From positions 268,886 through 332,885 of the forward strand of contig NZ_NCEQ01000003.1 of assembly GCF_002280785.1 (NCBI RefSeq): 64,000 nt of DNA, in the 5' to 3' direction. Positions within the stretch are counted from its first letter, which is position 1; each line of letters begins with the position of its first letter. The notes below the pieces were generated by a model that was not told the origin of the DNA, made no database searches, and saw only the letters and a program-made list of their open reading frames with translations. This document shows positions 36,178 to 46,749 of the stretch, piece by piece. Source of the stretch: Brevundimonas subvibrioides (GTDB taxonomy: Bacteria > Pseudomonadota > Alphaproteobacteria > Caulobacterales > Caulobacteraceae). A program made the position numbers and the translations under genes.

Positions 36178-36807
36178 CTAACCACGTTGCTGATTTCCAC
36201 GGGGAAGAAGGCTCCGGACGGTAACGATGCGGCCCCCCGGATCGCTGCGCGAGACCGAAAGCTCGGCCTCGACTTGCCAGGACTTCGAGGCCTCCCGCAA
36301 CTCCGCCTCGGCCTTCTCTCCCTTGAGAAACAAACCTTGTGCACCGCGAGACAGATAGGGCTGTGCATAACCCAGAAGCTTTTCCATCGGCGCGACGGCG
36401 CGCGCGGTGACGACATCGACCTTCAGCGCCTGTTCCTCGGCCCGCCCCCAGACGACGGTCGCCGGCAGGGCCAGCTCATCCACGATGGTCTGCAGGAAGC
36501 GGCAGCGTTTCTGCAGGGAATCGATCAGCCAGATGTGGGCGTCCGGTCGTCCCTTGAGGAGGATGGCCAGGACCACGCCCGGGAAACCCGCTCCAGCGCC
36601 AAGGTCCGCCCAGGTCCGCGCGAAACCGGCGAGATCCAGGAGTTGGGCCGAGTCCCAGGCGTGACGGTTCCAGAAGTCCGGCAGACTGTCCGGCCCGACC
36701 AGGTTCATGACCGCGTTGGCCTCGGTCAGCATGACCCGAAACCGTTCGAGGTCGGCCATCCGTTCCGGCCAGGCGCCGGTCGCCTTCTGGAATTCCTCGG
36801 CGGTCAT
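36178..36807 (-). CDS. rsmG: 16S rRNA (guanine527-N7)-methyltransferase
   Basis: 209 residues. Formerly GidB; methylates G527 of 16S rRNA with SAM. SAM-binding loop GAGAGFPG near residue 70, NLVGP near residue 36, and RAVAPMEKLL typical of RsmG. Its ATG overlaps the mnmG stop (TGATG), continuing the mnmE-mnmG-rsmG-parA-parB minus-strand arrangement seen near many bacterial origins. Confidence 0.95.
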   Translation of the reverse strand: MTAEEFQKATGAWPERMADLERFRVMLTEANAVMNLVGPDSLPDFWNRHAWDSAQLLDLAGFARTWADLGAGAGFPGVVLAILLKGRPDAHIWLIDSLQKRCRFLQTIVDELALPATVVWGRAEEQALKVDVVTARAVAPMEKLLGYAQPYLSRGAQGLFLKGEKAEAELREASKSWQVEAELSVSRSDPGGRIVTVRSLLPRGNQQRG

Positions 36808-38672
36808 CAGGCCGCGACTGCCGCTTTTTTCACATGGGACAGCAGGGCCGTAAGCGCACCGGGGGTCACCCCCTCGATGCGACCGGCCTGGCCGAGGGTG
36901 CGCGGTCGCACGAGCGACAGCTTCTCCCGAACCTCGTGCGACAGGCCGCCGATCGCCGCATAGTCGAGGTTGGCCGGAAGCATCAGGGCCTCCTCGCGGC
37001 GCAGGGCCTCGGCGTCGGCGGTCTGACGATCCAGATAGCCGGCATAGCCCGCGTCGATCTCGACCTGTTCGCGCACGGCCGGGCTCCAGTCGCCGATGAC
37101 GGGGTAGGCCGCCGCGAAGGCGGACAGATCGACGCCCGGATAGGCCAGCAGATCGCGCATCGACCGGCGCTGGCCGTCCGCATTGACGGCGATGCCGAGC
37201 GCCTGGGCCTCATTGGGCGTGAACCGGGTCTCGCGAACGAGGTGGGTGGCATGGGTCAGGGCCTCGGCCTTGGTCCCGAAGGCGAGCTGACGCTCTGAAG
37301 AGACGATGCCAGCCTCAATGCCAAGCGGGGTCAACCGTTGATCGGCGTTGTCGGCGCGGAGAGTCAACCTGTACTCGGCGCGGCTGGTGAACATCCGGTA
37401 GGGCTCGGTCACACCACGCGTGACCAGATCGTCGATCATCACACCGATATAGGCCTGATCCCGCCCCAGCACGATTTCCGGGGATCCGGCGGCGGCGCGG
37501 GCGGCGTTGAGACCGGCAATCAACCCTTGAGCGCCTGCCTCCTCATACCCGGTCGTACCGTTGATCTGACCGGCCAGATAGAGGCCCGGACGGCGCTTGA
37601 CCTCCAGCGCCGGGGTCAGTTCGCGCGGATCGACATAATCGTACTCGATCGCATAGCCGAAGCGGAACACCTCGACCTTCTCCAGCCCCGGCATGGTGCG
37701 CAGGAAGGCGGTCTGCGTCTCCGGCGAGACCGAGGTGGAGATGCCGTTCGGATAGACGGTCGGATCGTCCAGACCCTCGGGCTCGAGGAAGACCTGGTGA
37801 GAGGTCTTGTCGGCGAAGCGGACGACCTTGTCCTCGATCGAGGGGCAATAGCGCGGACCAACCCCGGTCAGCTTGCCGCCATAGACGGCGCTTTCACCGA
37901 GATTGGCGGCGATGATCGCATGGGTCTCTTCGGTCGTATGGGTGATGCCGCAGGCGATCTGGGGCACATCGATTTGGTCGGTCAGGAAGCTGAACGGCAC
38001 GGGCTCGGCATCGGCCGCCTGCATCTCCAGCCGGTCCCAGCCGATGGTGCGGCCGTCGAGGCGTGCAGGGGTTCCGGTCTTCAGCCGCCCCATCTGCAGT
38101 CCGGCGCCATAGAGGTCGGCGGCAAGACCCGTCGAGGGCGCCTCGCCATGACGGCCGGCGGGAATCCGCTCGTCGCCGCGATGGATGACGCCGTTGAGGA
38201 AGGTGCCGGTCGTCAGGACCACAGCGCCCGCGCGGAGCGAGAGACCCTCCCCGGTCGTGACGCCGACGACGCGCGACCCGTCGAGGATCAGGGCCTCGGC
38301 CGTGCCGGCCATCAGGGTCAGGTTGGGGTAATCGGCCAGCTCGGCCTGCATGGCCTCGCGGTACAGGCGCCGGTCGATCTGGCTGCGAGGGCCGCGCACG
38401 GCGGCGCCCTTGGAGCGGTTCAGCAGACGAAACTGGATGCCGGCCTTGTCGCCGAGCCGACCCATCAGGCCGTCGAGGGCATCGATCTCGCGGACCAGAT
38501 GGCCCTTGCCCAGGCCGCCGATTGCCGGGTTGCAGCTCATCTCGCCTACGGTTTCGAGCGTCTGGGTCAACAGCAGGGTGCGGGCCCCGGCGCGCGCGGA
38601 CGCCGCGGCGGCCTCGCAGCCGGCATGGCCGCCGCCGATCACGATGACGTCGAAGGAAGAGGGGGAGCTCAT
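36807..38672 (-). CDS. mnmG: tRNA uridine-34 modification enzyme MnmG (GidA)
   Basis: 621 residues from ATG 38672; in-frame ATGs at 38684 and upstream are not favoured. FAD-dependent partner of MnmE making the cmnm5 modification of U34. FAD motif GGGHAG (13-18), [34 protein letters not shown] and C-terminal helical domain. The MnmE partner gene is directly upstream across a 134-bp gap holding parS and a hairpin. Confidence 0.97.
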   Translation of the reverse strand: MSSPSSFDVIVIGGGHAGCEAAAASARAGARTLLLTQTLETVGEMSCNPAIGGLGKGHLVREIDALDGLMGRLGDKAGIQFRLLNRSKGAAVRGPRSQIDRRLYREAMQAELADYPNLTLMAGTAEALILDGSRVVGVTTGEGLSLRAGAVVLTTGTFLNGVIHRGDERIPAGRHGEAPSTGLAADLYGAGLQMGRLKTGTPARLDGRTIGWDRLEMQAADAEPVPFSFLTDQIDVPQIACGITHTTEETHAIIAANLGESAVYGGKLTGVGPRYCPSIEDKVVRFADKTSHQVFLEPEGLDDPTVYPNGISTSVSPETQTAFLRTMPGLEKVEVFRFGYAIEYDYVDPRELTPALEVKRRPGLYLAGQINGTTGYEEAGAQGLIAGLNAARAAAGSPEIVLGRDQAYIGVMIDDLVTRGVTEPYRMFTSRAEYRLTLRADNADQRLTPLGIEAGIVSSERQLAFGTKAEALTHATHLVRETRFTPNEAQALGIAVNADGQRRSMRDLLAYPGVDLSAFAAAYPVIGDWSPAVREQVEIDAGYAGYLDRQTADAEALRREEALMLPANLDYAAIGGLSHEVREKLSLVRPRTLGQAGRIEGVTPGALTALLSHVKKAAVAA

Positions 38673-38739
38673 AGGCCGGGACATAGGCGAGATGGGCCGA
38701 AAAGGCCACTCACACATAAATCTGGCGCTGACGCCCGAC

Positions 38740-38756
38740 GCGGGGCGTCGCCCCGC
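38740..38756. promoter_or_regulatory. Perfect 17-bp palindrome beside parS
   Basis: GCGGGGCG-T-CGCCCCGC, giving a 7-bp stem with a three-base loop in RNA. It lies 12 bp from the parS at 38769, between mnmE and mnmG. No T-run, so probably an operator or an RNA processing hairpin. Confidence 0.4.
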
Positions 38757-38768
38757 CTGAGCGGGATG

Positions 38769-38784
38769 TGTTTCACGTGAAACA
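38769..38784 (+). other. parS: parS site in mnmE-mnmG gap
   Basis: TGTTTCACGTGAAACA, a perfect 16-bp palindrome identical to the bacterial ParB-binding consensus. Lies 6 kb from the presumed origin. Confidence 0.97.
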
Positions 38785-38806
38785 CGCCGGGCGGCCGGTG
38801 GCCAAC

Positions 38807-40102
38807 CTACTTGCCGATACAGAAGGTCGAGAACACTTCGCCGAGGATCTCCTCGACCCCGACCGCGCCCGTGACCCGGCCCAGGGCGTCAGCGGCCCGG
38901 CGCAGATCGTCACCCGCCAACTCAGGCGCCGTCGTCAGGTGGCTCCGCGCCGCCTGAGCCATCGTCGCGGCTTCTGACACCCTGCGCCGATGGCGTTCGC
39001 GGGTCACCGCCGGAAAGTCCGCGCCGGACAGATCCCGGGCCAGTCGGGCAGCAAGCGCATCGTGCAGATCGCGCAGACCCTGGCCTGTCACAGCGCTGAC
39101 GGCGAGGCCCGCCCCCGAGGCCGGTGAGAGGTCGGCCTTGGTCCAGACGGTGACGTCGTCAGGCCGGGCGAAGGCGGCGGCGTCCCCTTCGGGATCGCCC
39201 GGAGCCCGGACCCAAAGGCGCAGATCGGCGGTGCTGGCGCGGGCGCGGGCGCGACGGACACCCTCGGCCTCGACGGGGTCCTGGCTCTCGCGCAGGCCGG
39301 CCGTGTCGGACAGGGTCACGGCATAGCCGCCGATGACGAGGTCGGCGTCGAGCACGTCGCGCGTCGTGCCTGCGATGGGGGTGACGATGGCGGCCTCCCG
39401 CTCGACGAGGGCGTTGAACAGGGCCGACTTGCCGGCGTTAGTCTCGCCGATCAGGACGATGCGATAGCCCTCACGCACGCGCCGGCCCCGGTCGGCGTCG
39501 GCCAGGGCGCCGTTCAGGTCGGCGGTCAGGCGATCAAGCACCGGACCGGCGGATGAGGCCAGATGGTCGGGGACGTCCTCGTCCGGGAAGTCGATCTCGG
39601 CCTCGACGAGGGCGAGGGCCGTCAGCAGGTCGCGGCGGAAACCGGCGTAGGTCTGGCTGAGGGCGCCGTCGAGCTGACCCAGGGCCTGGGCCGCCTGGGC
39701 CGAGGTCTCCGCGTCGATCAGGTCGGCGACCGCCTCGGCCTGGGCCAGATCCATGCGGCCGTTCTCGAAGGCGCGGCGGGTGAACTCTCCCGGTTCGGCG
39801 GGGCGCAGGCCGAGATCGATCAGGGCGGTGGAGACGGCGTCGATGACGGCGCGGCCGCCGTGCAGGTGGAGTTCGGCGCAGTCCTCGCCGGTATAGGAGT
39901 TCGGGCCGGGAAAGCGAAGGACGAGGGCCTGGTCGAGGATCGCGCCGCCGTGTTGCAGAATCCGCAGGGCGGCGAGGCGAGGTTTCAGGCCGGGCGCGCC
40001 GAGGGCTCTGAGGGCCTGATCCGTCGCCGGGCCCGACAGACGCAGGATGGCGATGGCCCCCCGGCCCGGAGGGGTGGCGAGGGCGAAGACGGTGTCGGTC
40101 AT
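38807..40102 (-). CDS. mnmE: tRNA modification GTPase MnmE (TrmE)
   Basis: 431 residues from ATG 40102. Partner of MnmG in U34 modification. Tetrahydrofolate-binding N-domain ([20 protein letters not shown]), helical middle, Ras-like G domain with [14 protein letters not shown] and TKAD, and the C-terminal catalytic CIGK motif (last four residues). Shorter than E. coli MnmE by about 20 residues, as usual in Caulobacterales. Confidence 0.97.
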   Translation of the reverse strand: MTDTVFALATPPGRGAIAILRLSGPATDQALRALGAPGLKPRLAALRILQHGGAILDQALVLRFPGPNSYTGEDCAELHLHGGRAVIDAVSTALIDLGLRPAEPGEFTRRAFENGRMDLAQAEAVADLIDAETSAQAAQALGQLDGALSQTYAGFRRDLLTALALVEAEIDFPDEDVPDHLASSAGPVLDRLTADLNGALADADRGRRVREGYRIVLIGETNAGKSALFNALVEREAAIVTPIAGTTRDVLDADLVIGGYAVTLSDTAGLRESQDPVEAEGVRRARARASTADLRLWVRAPGDPEGDAAAFARPDDVTVWTKADLSPASGAGLAVSAVTGQGLRDLHDALAARLARDLSGADFPAVTRERHRRRVSEAATMAQAARSHLTTAPELAGDDLRRAADALGRVTGAVGVEEILGEVFSTFCIGK

Positions 40103-40108
40103 TATGTT

Positions 40109-40238
40109 TCTCCACCCCCGTTGGGGGAGGTGGCTCGAAGCGAAGCGGAGAGACGAAGGGGGTCCGCCCCGGTGTCGGTGTCTGCGGACTGCCCCCTCCA
40201 CCCCTTCGTGGTCCCCCTCCCCCGCCGGGGGAGGAGAC
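40109..40238. repeat. Mosaic palindromic intergenic repeat (variant B, second copy)
   Basis: CTCCACCCCCGTTGGGGGAGG at the left, TCCCCCGCCGGGGGAGGAGA at the right, inner AGAAGCGGAGAGACGAAGGGGGT-like and GCCCCCTCCACCCCTTCGTG arms. It resembles the copy at 18126. Lies between mnmE and the DUF6489 gene. Confidence 0.78.
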
Positions 40239-40244
40239 GTTTGT

Positions 40245-40478
40245 TCACTTCGGCGTCGTCACCGCGGCCTGCATGAGCTGACGGAACTGGTCCTGGGCCT
40301 GGAGGCCGAAGCTGGTCCAGGTCTTCATCAGCTCTTCGGGCTGCATGGCCGACATGTTGGCGTCCATCCGCTTCTGCATCTCGGCGACGAGATGGTCGTT
40401 CAGCGGCTGGACGTCGGGCAGGCCGAGGAAATGGCGCGCCTCCGCCGGCGTGCATTCGACTTCGACATTCACCTTCAT
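40245..40478 (-). CDS. DUF6489 family small protein
   Basis: 77 residues from ATG 40478, with AGGGAG upstream; a GTG just before it is ignored. MKVNVEVECTPAEARHFLG opening, a MQKRMDAN helix and C-terminal TSFGLQAQDQFRQLM helices look like a short amphipathic helical protein with phasin-like tail. Conserved between mnmE and rho in Caulobacterales; function unknown. The parS at 40490 overlaps its leader. Confidence 0.8.
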   Translation of the reverse strand: MKVNVEVECTPAEARHFLGLPDVQPLNDHLVAEMQKRMDANMSAMQPEELMKTWTSFGLQAQDQFRQLMQAAVTTPK

Positions 40479-40489
40479 CACGGTCTCCC

Positions 40490-40505
40490 TGTTTCACGTG
40501 AAACA
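40490..40505 (+). other. parS: parS site between rho and DUF6489 gene
   Basis: TGTTTCACGTGAAACA, a second perfect consensus palindrome, 12 bp upstream of a small gene start and about 4.3 kb from the presumed origin. Confidence 0.97.
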
Positions 40506-40526
40506 TAGGCCAGACCCGACCGTTCG

Positions 40527-41960
<1,434 letters not shown>

Positions 41961-42198
41961 GTCGGAGCTCTGGATTCACGCCGTCACGGCCCGGCGTCGA
42001 GAGACGTCAGGCGGGGACGGATGGTCCCCCGGGCGGGCCGGAGGATGACGAAGGCCTTGCGGCCGGGTGGGAGGGCGTCGGGTCCGAAGGCGGCAAGTTG
42101 GCCAGCGATCGGTCGTCGCGAAGAGAAGGGCAGCGTCGCGAACGACGCCTCACCGTCAGCGGAACCACATTCCGGGCCTGTGGGTCAAGCGTCGCGGC

Positions 42199-42663
42199 TC
42201 AGAACGTCCACTCGGTCGTCACCGACAGGACCATGATAATGGCCAGCACGAACGGGATTTCGTTGGTCATGCGCCAGAAGCGGCCCGCCCTCGTCGAGGT
42301 CCCGGCAGCGATCCGCTTGCGTTCGGCCGACAGGAAGCCGTGCCAGCCGGCCAGCAGGAAGACGCCGGCCAATTTGGTCACCATCCATGGCTCCGCCAGA
42401 AAAGCCCATCCCCGCATCTCAACGTCCAGATAGATGAGCCAGCCGCCAAACACGAAGGCCAGGGTCATGGCCGGATTGACGATGATGCGCAGCAGTCGTG
42501 CCTGCCACAGCCGCAGCAGGGTCTGCATCTCCGACTTCAACGGCTCGGGCTTGCCGTTCTGCTCGGCGTCATAGGCGTAGAGGCGGGGCAGGAACAGCAT
42601 CCCGGCCATCCAGGCGATGACCGCCAGGATGTGCAGGCCGCGCGCCAGATCGTACCCGTTCAT
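42199..42663 (-). CDS. hemJ: Protoporphyrinogen IX oxidase HemJ
   Basis: 154 residues from ATG 42663, overlapping the hemH stop (ATGA). Four membrane helices; HILAVIAWMAGMLFLPRLY contains the family His and Arg, and ERKRIAAG the conserved loop. Converts protoporphyrinogen IX to protoporphyrin IX, the step before HemH. Operon hemE-hemH-hemJ thus covers three late heme steps. Confidence 0.93.
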   Translation of the reverse strand: MNGYDLARGLHILAVIAWMAGMLFLPRLYAYDAEQNGKPEPLKSEMQTLLRLWQARLLRIIVNPAMTLAFVFGGWLIYLDVEMRGWAFLAEPWMVTKLAGVFLLAGWHGFLSAERKRIAAGTSTRAGRFWRMTNEIPFVLAIIMVLSVTTEWTF

Positions 42664-43706
42664 ACGGCCTCGGCCTGGAAGGGACAGGCCTTCCACCGCG
42701 CCTGACAGCCGGGTCCGAAGGGCGCCGTCCCGGTGCGGTCGAGGCTGTCGGTCACGGCCTGGGCCAGGGCGGCGATGAAGGTTTCCGCCACGCCGACGGC
42801 GGGCGCCCGGAGATAGGGATGCAGACCGGCTTCGTGGGCCAATTCGCCGTATTCGATGTCGAGCTCGACCAGGGTCTCGATGTGTTCCGAGACGAAGGCG
42901 ATCGGGGTGACGACAACGCCGACACCGTCGGCTGCGGCCTGTTTGATCGCATCCGGGGTCGAGGGGCCCAGCCATTTCATCGGCCCGACCCTGCTCTGAT
43001 AGCACAGGGCCCAGTCCTGCAATCCGGCGGCCTCGGCGACAGCAGACACCGTCGATTCGATCTGTTCCTGATAGGGATCGCCTTGAGCCACCAGCTTCTC
43101 GGGAATGCCGTGGGCGGAGAACAGGACCCGCATCGGGCGGCCCGGATGATCGCGGGCGGCATCGGCCAGTCTGGTCCGGATGCCTTCCGCCTGGGCCTCG
43201 ATCCAGCCTGCGGCCCGCGGATAGCAGCAGATCGCGCGTGACCGGCCCGAGCCCGCATAGGCGGCCTTCCAGGCCTTCAGCGACGACTGGGTCGTGGTGG
43301 TGGAAAACTGCGGATAGAGGGGCAGCAGGACCACTTCATCGGGACCGAAGGCGGCGACATCGACAGCCGTTTCCTCGGTCAATGGGTGCCAGTAGCGCAT
43401 GGCGACGAAACTCTTGACCTCGTCGCCGGGCAACAGGGTCGCCAGCCGGGCGTCGAGCGCCGCCATCTGTTTGCGGGTCTCCGCCTTCAGGGGCGAGCCG
43501 CCGCCGGCGTCCATCATCGCATAGTTGGCCTGGGCGCTCTTCTCGCGGCGCGAGGAGATCAGCTTCGCCAGAGGCGTCCGCGCGAACCCGGGCAGGCCGA
43601 TGATGGCCGAATCGTTGAACAGGTTGAACAGGAAGGGCCGCACAGAGGCGGCGTCGTCCGGGCCGCCGAGATTGAACAGAACGACTGCGATCCGTCTGCC
43701 GGTCAT
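42660..43706 (-). CDS. hemH: Ferrochelatase
   Basis: 348 residues from ATG 43706. Inserts ferrous iron into protoporphyrin IX. FNLGGPDDAASVRPFL opening, MRYWHP, VLLPLYPQFSTTTTQSS, VLFSAHGIPEKLV with the catalytic His, CYQSRVGPMKWLGP, and the C-terminal FVSEHIETLVELD are typical. Ten bases separate it from hemE upstream. Confidence 0.97.
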   Translation of the reverse strand: MTGRRIAVVLFNLGGPDDAASVRPFLFNLFNDSAIIGLPGFARTPLAKLISSRREKSAQANYAMMDAGGGSPLKAETRKQMAALDARLATLLPGDEVKSFVAMRYWHPLTEETAVDVAAFGPDEVVLLPLYPQFSTTTTQSSLKAWKAAYAGSGRSRAICCYPRAAGWIEAQAEGIRTRLADAARDHPGRPMRVLFSAHGIPEKLVAQGDPYQEQIESTVSAVAEAAGLQDWALCYQSRVGPMKWLGPSTPDAIKQAAADGVGVVVTPIAFVSEHIETLVELDIEYGELAHEAGLHPYLRAPAVGVAETFIAALAQAVTDSLDRTGTAPFGPGCQARWKACPFQAEAV

Positions 43707-43716
43707 TTGTCGGTCC

Positions 43717-44754
43717 TTACTGGGCGCCCAGGCGCCTGAGCACCTGTTCGACATGGGCGATCGGCACGTCCGGCAGAATCCCGTGGCCGAGGTTGAAGAT
43801 CCATGGACCCGCACCCCAGGCCTCGACAAGCTCATCCACCCTGCGGTCCAGAGCCGCACCACCGGCGCGGAGCAACAGGGGATCGAGGGCGCCCTGGATC
43901 GGCTTGATCGCCTGCACCTGTCTGCCGCGCTCCAGCGAACAGGCCGTGTCGAGCGCCACGCCCTGGACATCGACCTCGCGGGCATACCTTTCGGCATGCA
44001 GGGCCGAACCGCGCGGGAAACCGATCAGGGGGACGGTGACGCCCAGTTCGCGCACCCTCGCGACCAGCTTCTTGTGCGGCCGCATCACCAGCCGTTCGAA
44101 CAGATCGTCCGGCAAGCCCTCGGCCCAGCTCTCGAATATCTTCAGGGCATCCGCGCCGGCGTCGGCCTGCATCTTCAGATAGCGGGCGGTGGCCTCAACC
44201 AGGACGTCCAGAACCGCATCGACCTTGTCCGGGTCGGAATAGGCGTAGGACCGCGCCTGGGCCCGCTCGCCCTTGCCCATCGTATTGTGGTGGCCGTCGA
44301 GCATATAGGTGGCCACGGTCCAGGGCGCGCCGGCGAAACCGATCAGGGCCCGCTCCGGCTCCAGCTCGGCCCGCACCCGGCTGAGGGTCTCCCCGACCTG
44401 ATGCAGATATTCCCCGGCGCCATCGGCCAGTTCAGCCATCCGACCCGGCGACGGCATGAGACCCAGTTTCGGTCCCTCGCCGGTCTCGAACCAGACGTCC
44501 TGCCCCAGGGCCTGGGGGATCAGCAGGATGTCGGCGAAGACGATGGCCGCGTCAAAACCGAACCGGCGCATCGGCTGCAGGGTCGCCTCGGCCGCCATCT
44601 CAGGGTTCAGACAGAAGGCGATGAAGTCCGGGGCCTGGGCGCGCAGGGCGCGATACTCGGGCAGGTAACGACCGGCCTGACGCATGAACCAGACGGGCGG
44701 GCGCTCAAGGGTCTCACCCTGCAGGACCCGGATCAACGAAGGCGTGGTGCTCAT
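43717..44754 (-). CDS. hemE: Uroporphyrinogen decarboxylase
   Basis: 345 residues from ATG 44754. Decarboxylates uroporphyrinogen III to coproporphyrinogen III. RQAGRYLPEY (25-34) contains substrate arginines, ADILLIPQALG and YSDPDKVDAVL follow. In Caulobacter hemE flanks one side of the chromosomal origin and its promoter is inside it; the same geometry is seen here. Leads the heme operon. Confidence 0.97.
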   Translation of the reverse strand: MSTTPSLIRVLQGETLERPPVWFMRQAGRYLPEYRALRAQAPDFIAFCLNPEMAAEATLQPMRRFGFDAAIVFADILLIPQALGQDVWFETGEGPKLGLMPSPGRMAELADGAGEYLHQVGETLSRVRAELEPERALIGFAGAPWTVATYMLDGHHNTMGKGERAQARSYAYSDPDKVDAVLDVLVEATARYLKMQADAGADALKIFESWAEGLPDDLFERLVMRPHKKLVARVRELGVTVPLIGFPRGSALHAERYAREVDVQGVALDTACSLERGRQVQAIKPIQGALDPLLLRAGGAALDRRVDELVEAWGAGPWIFNLGHGILPDVPIAHVEQVLRRLGAQ

Positions 44755-44965
44755 GACCCCGGCTCTACGGTGATGAGCGCATCCTCTCAACCCCACGGCC
44801 TTCCTCTTATCCTGATCAGAATCTTAGAAATAACTGAGGAAGCAGGTAGGGCGCGGGACGGCGGGGACAGATCCGCTCTCGTCCCCACGCCGGACAGCCT
44901 TGTCCCGGGTCCCGGAAAGACGGCTCGGGGGCTGTGTGCGCGCCTGTGGAAACCGGGCAAAACCC

Positions 44966-44980
44966 TTAACAAAGCCTTAA
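44966..44980 (+). promoter_or_regulatory. CtrA box 1 in Cori
   Basis: TTAA (44966-44969), CAAAGCC, TTAA (44977-44980): a perfect TTAA-N7-TTAA site. In Caulobacter CtrA~P at such sites blocks replication in swarmer cells. Confidence 0.85.
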
Positions 44981-45028
44981 TGCCCGGGGCTCAGCCGGGC
45001 GTTTGACCTGAGCCGGGATTGGGGGCCG

Positions 45029-45043
45029 TTTACCTTTCGTTAA
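45029..45043 (+). promoter_or_regulatory. CtrA box 2 in Cori
   Basis: TTTA (45029-45032), CCTTTCG, TTAA (45040-45043): one mismatch from TTAA-N7-TTAA, 63 bp from box 1, that is six helical turns, so both lie on one face of the DNA. Confidence 0.8.
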
Positions 45044-45280
45044 GCATTTCCCCAGTCGAACCGATGGCGGATCCGGGGGCGGGGATGATCCGTTGCCGGA
45101 CGAGACGTGTGCTCCACCTCTGTCCCCGCTCGCCGGGCGGCGAGGCCCGCGCTATAGGTTTCGGCGCCCCGACCGAGGTTGGCGGCGCCCAGCCCGGTCC
45201 ACAGGAATCCTCGCCATTCGCACCCCCTCTGATGTGGTTTTCCCTCGCCGGGATCCGGCGCGCCCGTCCAGGGGTCAGCG

Positions 45281-46150
45281 ATGAGCCCGGCGCGGCCCGC
45301 GGGGTCGTCGCGGCTGGCGACCTATTTCCATGTCCATCTGGTCTCGGACTCGACCGGCGAGACGCTGAACGCGATGGCCAAGGCGGTCACGGCCCGGTTC
45401 GACGGCGTCATCCCGATCGAGCACATCTATGCGCTTGTCCGGTCCGAAAAGCAGATGGAGCGAGTTCTGGCCGAGGTGGCGGCGGCGCCCGGCGTCGTGC
45501 TGCACACCATCGTTGATCGCGACCTGCGCGCCCAGCTCGAGGAAGGCTGCCGGGCGCTCGACATGCCGCATATCGGGGCGCTGGATCCGCTGGTCGGAGC
45601 CCTGTCGCGGTATCTCGGCGCGGCCCTGTCGACGCGGGTCGGGGCGCAGCACGCCCTGGACCACGATTATTTCAACCGGATCGGGGCGCTGGACTACGCC
45701 ATGGCCCACGACGACGGTCAGGGCACGGCCGAACAGCTGGAGGGCGCCGACGTCGTCCTGGTGGGGGTCAGCCGCACGTCCAAGACCCCGACCTGCATCT
45801 ATCTCGCCCATAGAGGCGTCCGCGCGGCGAACGTGCCTCTGGTGCCGGGGCAGGAGGACGGCGAGCGGCTGGTCGGATTGAAGAATCCGCTGATCGTCGG
45901 TCTGACCGTCTCACCCGACCGGCTGGTGCAGATCCGCCGGAACCGGCTGGACGGGCTCAACGCCACCCATGCCTCGTCCTACGTCGAGCCGGACGCGGTG
46001 CGCGAGGAGACGATCAAGGCGAGGCGGGCCTTCGAAAAGCGGGGCTGGCCAACCATCGACGTGACCCGCCGTTCGGTCGAGGAGACGGCGGCCGCGATCC
46101 TGAACCTGCTGACCGAACGCCGCACCCGCCGTCTGGGAGCGTCCTGGTGA
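45281..46150 (+). CDS. ppsR: Kinase/pyrophosphorylase, PpsR/DUF299 family (RP001 homologue)
   Basis: 289 residues. Bifunctional ADP-dependent kinase and phosphorylase acting on PEP synthase or pyruvate-phosphate dikinase. P-loop GVSRTSKT at about 162-169, HLVSDSTGETLNAM opening, LALSIGQ-like ALDYAMAHDDGQ. Orthologue of Rickettsia RP001, the gene beside Cori in Caulobacter. AGGGG six bases before ATG 45281. First gene of a leftmost-to-right operon with maf, aroE and coaE by overlapping stops and starts. Confidence 0.93.
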   Translation: MSPARPAGSSRLATYFHVHLVSDSTGETLNAMAKAVTARFDGVIPIEHIYALVRSEKQMERVLAEVAAAPGVVLHTIVDRDLRAQLEEGCRALDMPHIGALDPLVGALSRYLGAALSTRVGAQHALDHDYFNRIGALDYAMAHDDGQGTAEQLEGADVVLVGVSRTSKTPTCIYLAHRGVRAANVPLVPGQEDGERLVGLKNPLIVGLTVSPDRLVQIRRNRLDGLNATHASSYVEPDAVREETIKARRAFEKRGWPTIDVTRRSVEETAAAILNLLTERRTRRLGASW

Positions 46151-46749
46151 CCGCCTCCCCGGAGCGGCTGATCCTGGCGTCGAAAAGCGCGGCCCGGCGG
46201 GCGATGCTGACCGGCGCCGGCGTGCCGTTTTCGGTCCAGGTCGCCGATGTGGACGAGGATGCGGTCAAGGCGGCCCATGATCCGGCTGACGCCGCCGGGC
46301 TGGCGGTCGAGCTGGCGCGGGTCAAGGCTTTGGCGGTGTCGCGCCATGACGCCAATGCCTGGGTGCTGGGGGCGGACCAGACCTTGGCCTTCGAGGGCGG
46401 GCTGGTGTCGAAAGCGGGTTCACTGGAGGCGGCGCGGGACCGGCTGAAGGCGATGCGGGGCAAGGCGCATGAGCTGCATTCGGGCGCGGCCCTCGCACGG
46501 AACGGGCAGGTGGTCTGGTCGGGCGACGACACGGCGACGATGCGGGTGCGGAATTTCTCGGACGCCTTTCTGGACGCCTATCTGAAGGCCGAGGGCGACA
46601 GCCTGCTGGCCTGCGTCGGTTCCTACCGGCTGGAGGGGATGGGGTCGCAGCTGTTTGACGCGGTCGAAGGCGATTATTTCACTGTGCTGGGCCTGCCGTT
46701 GTGGCCGGTTCTGGAAGAACTGCGGCGGGCGGGAGTGCTCAGGTCATGA
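46147..46749 (+). CDS. maf: Maf-family nucleotide pyrophosphatase
   Basis: 200 residues from GTG 46147, overlapping the previous stop (GTGA). House-cleaning hydrolase of non-canonical or modified NTPs, linked to septum arrest in Bacillus. LILASKSAARR opening, GADQTL catalytic loop, HELHSGAAL and SYRLEGMGSQLF are typical. Which Maf subtype is unclear. Confidence 0.92.
   Translation: MTASPERLILASKSAARRAMLTGAGVPFSVQVADVDEDAVKAAHDPADAAGLAVELARVKALAVSRHDANAWVLGADQTLAFEGGLVSKAGSLEAARDRLKAMRGKAHELHSGAALARNGQVVWSGDDTATMRVRNFSDAFLDAYLKAEGDSLLACVGSYRLEGMGSQLFDAVEGDYFTVLGLPLWPVLEELRRAGVLRS

Larger units (their letters stand above)
44755..45280. other. Putative chromosomal replication origin (Cori)
   Basis: 526 bp without a gene between hemE (minus) and ppsR (plus), the position of Cori in Caulobacter. 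It contains an AT-rich tract near hemE (44802-44843), two CtrA boxes (44966-44980, 45029-45043), DnaA-box-like 9-mers (for example 45110-45118 and 45195-45203, each 7/9 to TGATCCACA), TCCCCA boxes at 44882 and 45049, and GANTC sites at 44819 and 45205. Transcription diverges on both sides. A small hairpin GCCCGG/CCGGGC lies at 44982-45000. Confidence 0.85.

Noticed and set aside
36826..36841. parS-like TTTTTCACATGGGACA in mnmG/rsmG junction
   Set aside because: Four mismatches to the 16-bp consensus, including the central CACGTG; not likely to bind ParB.
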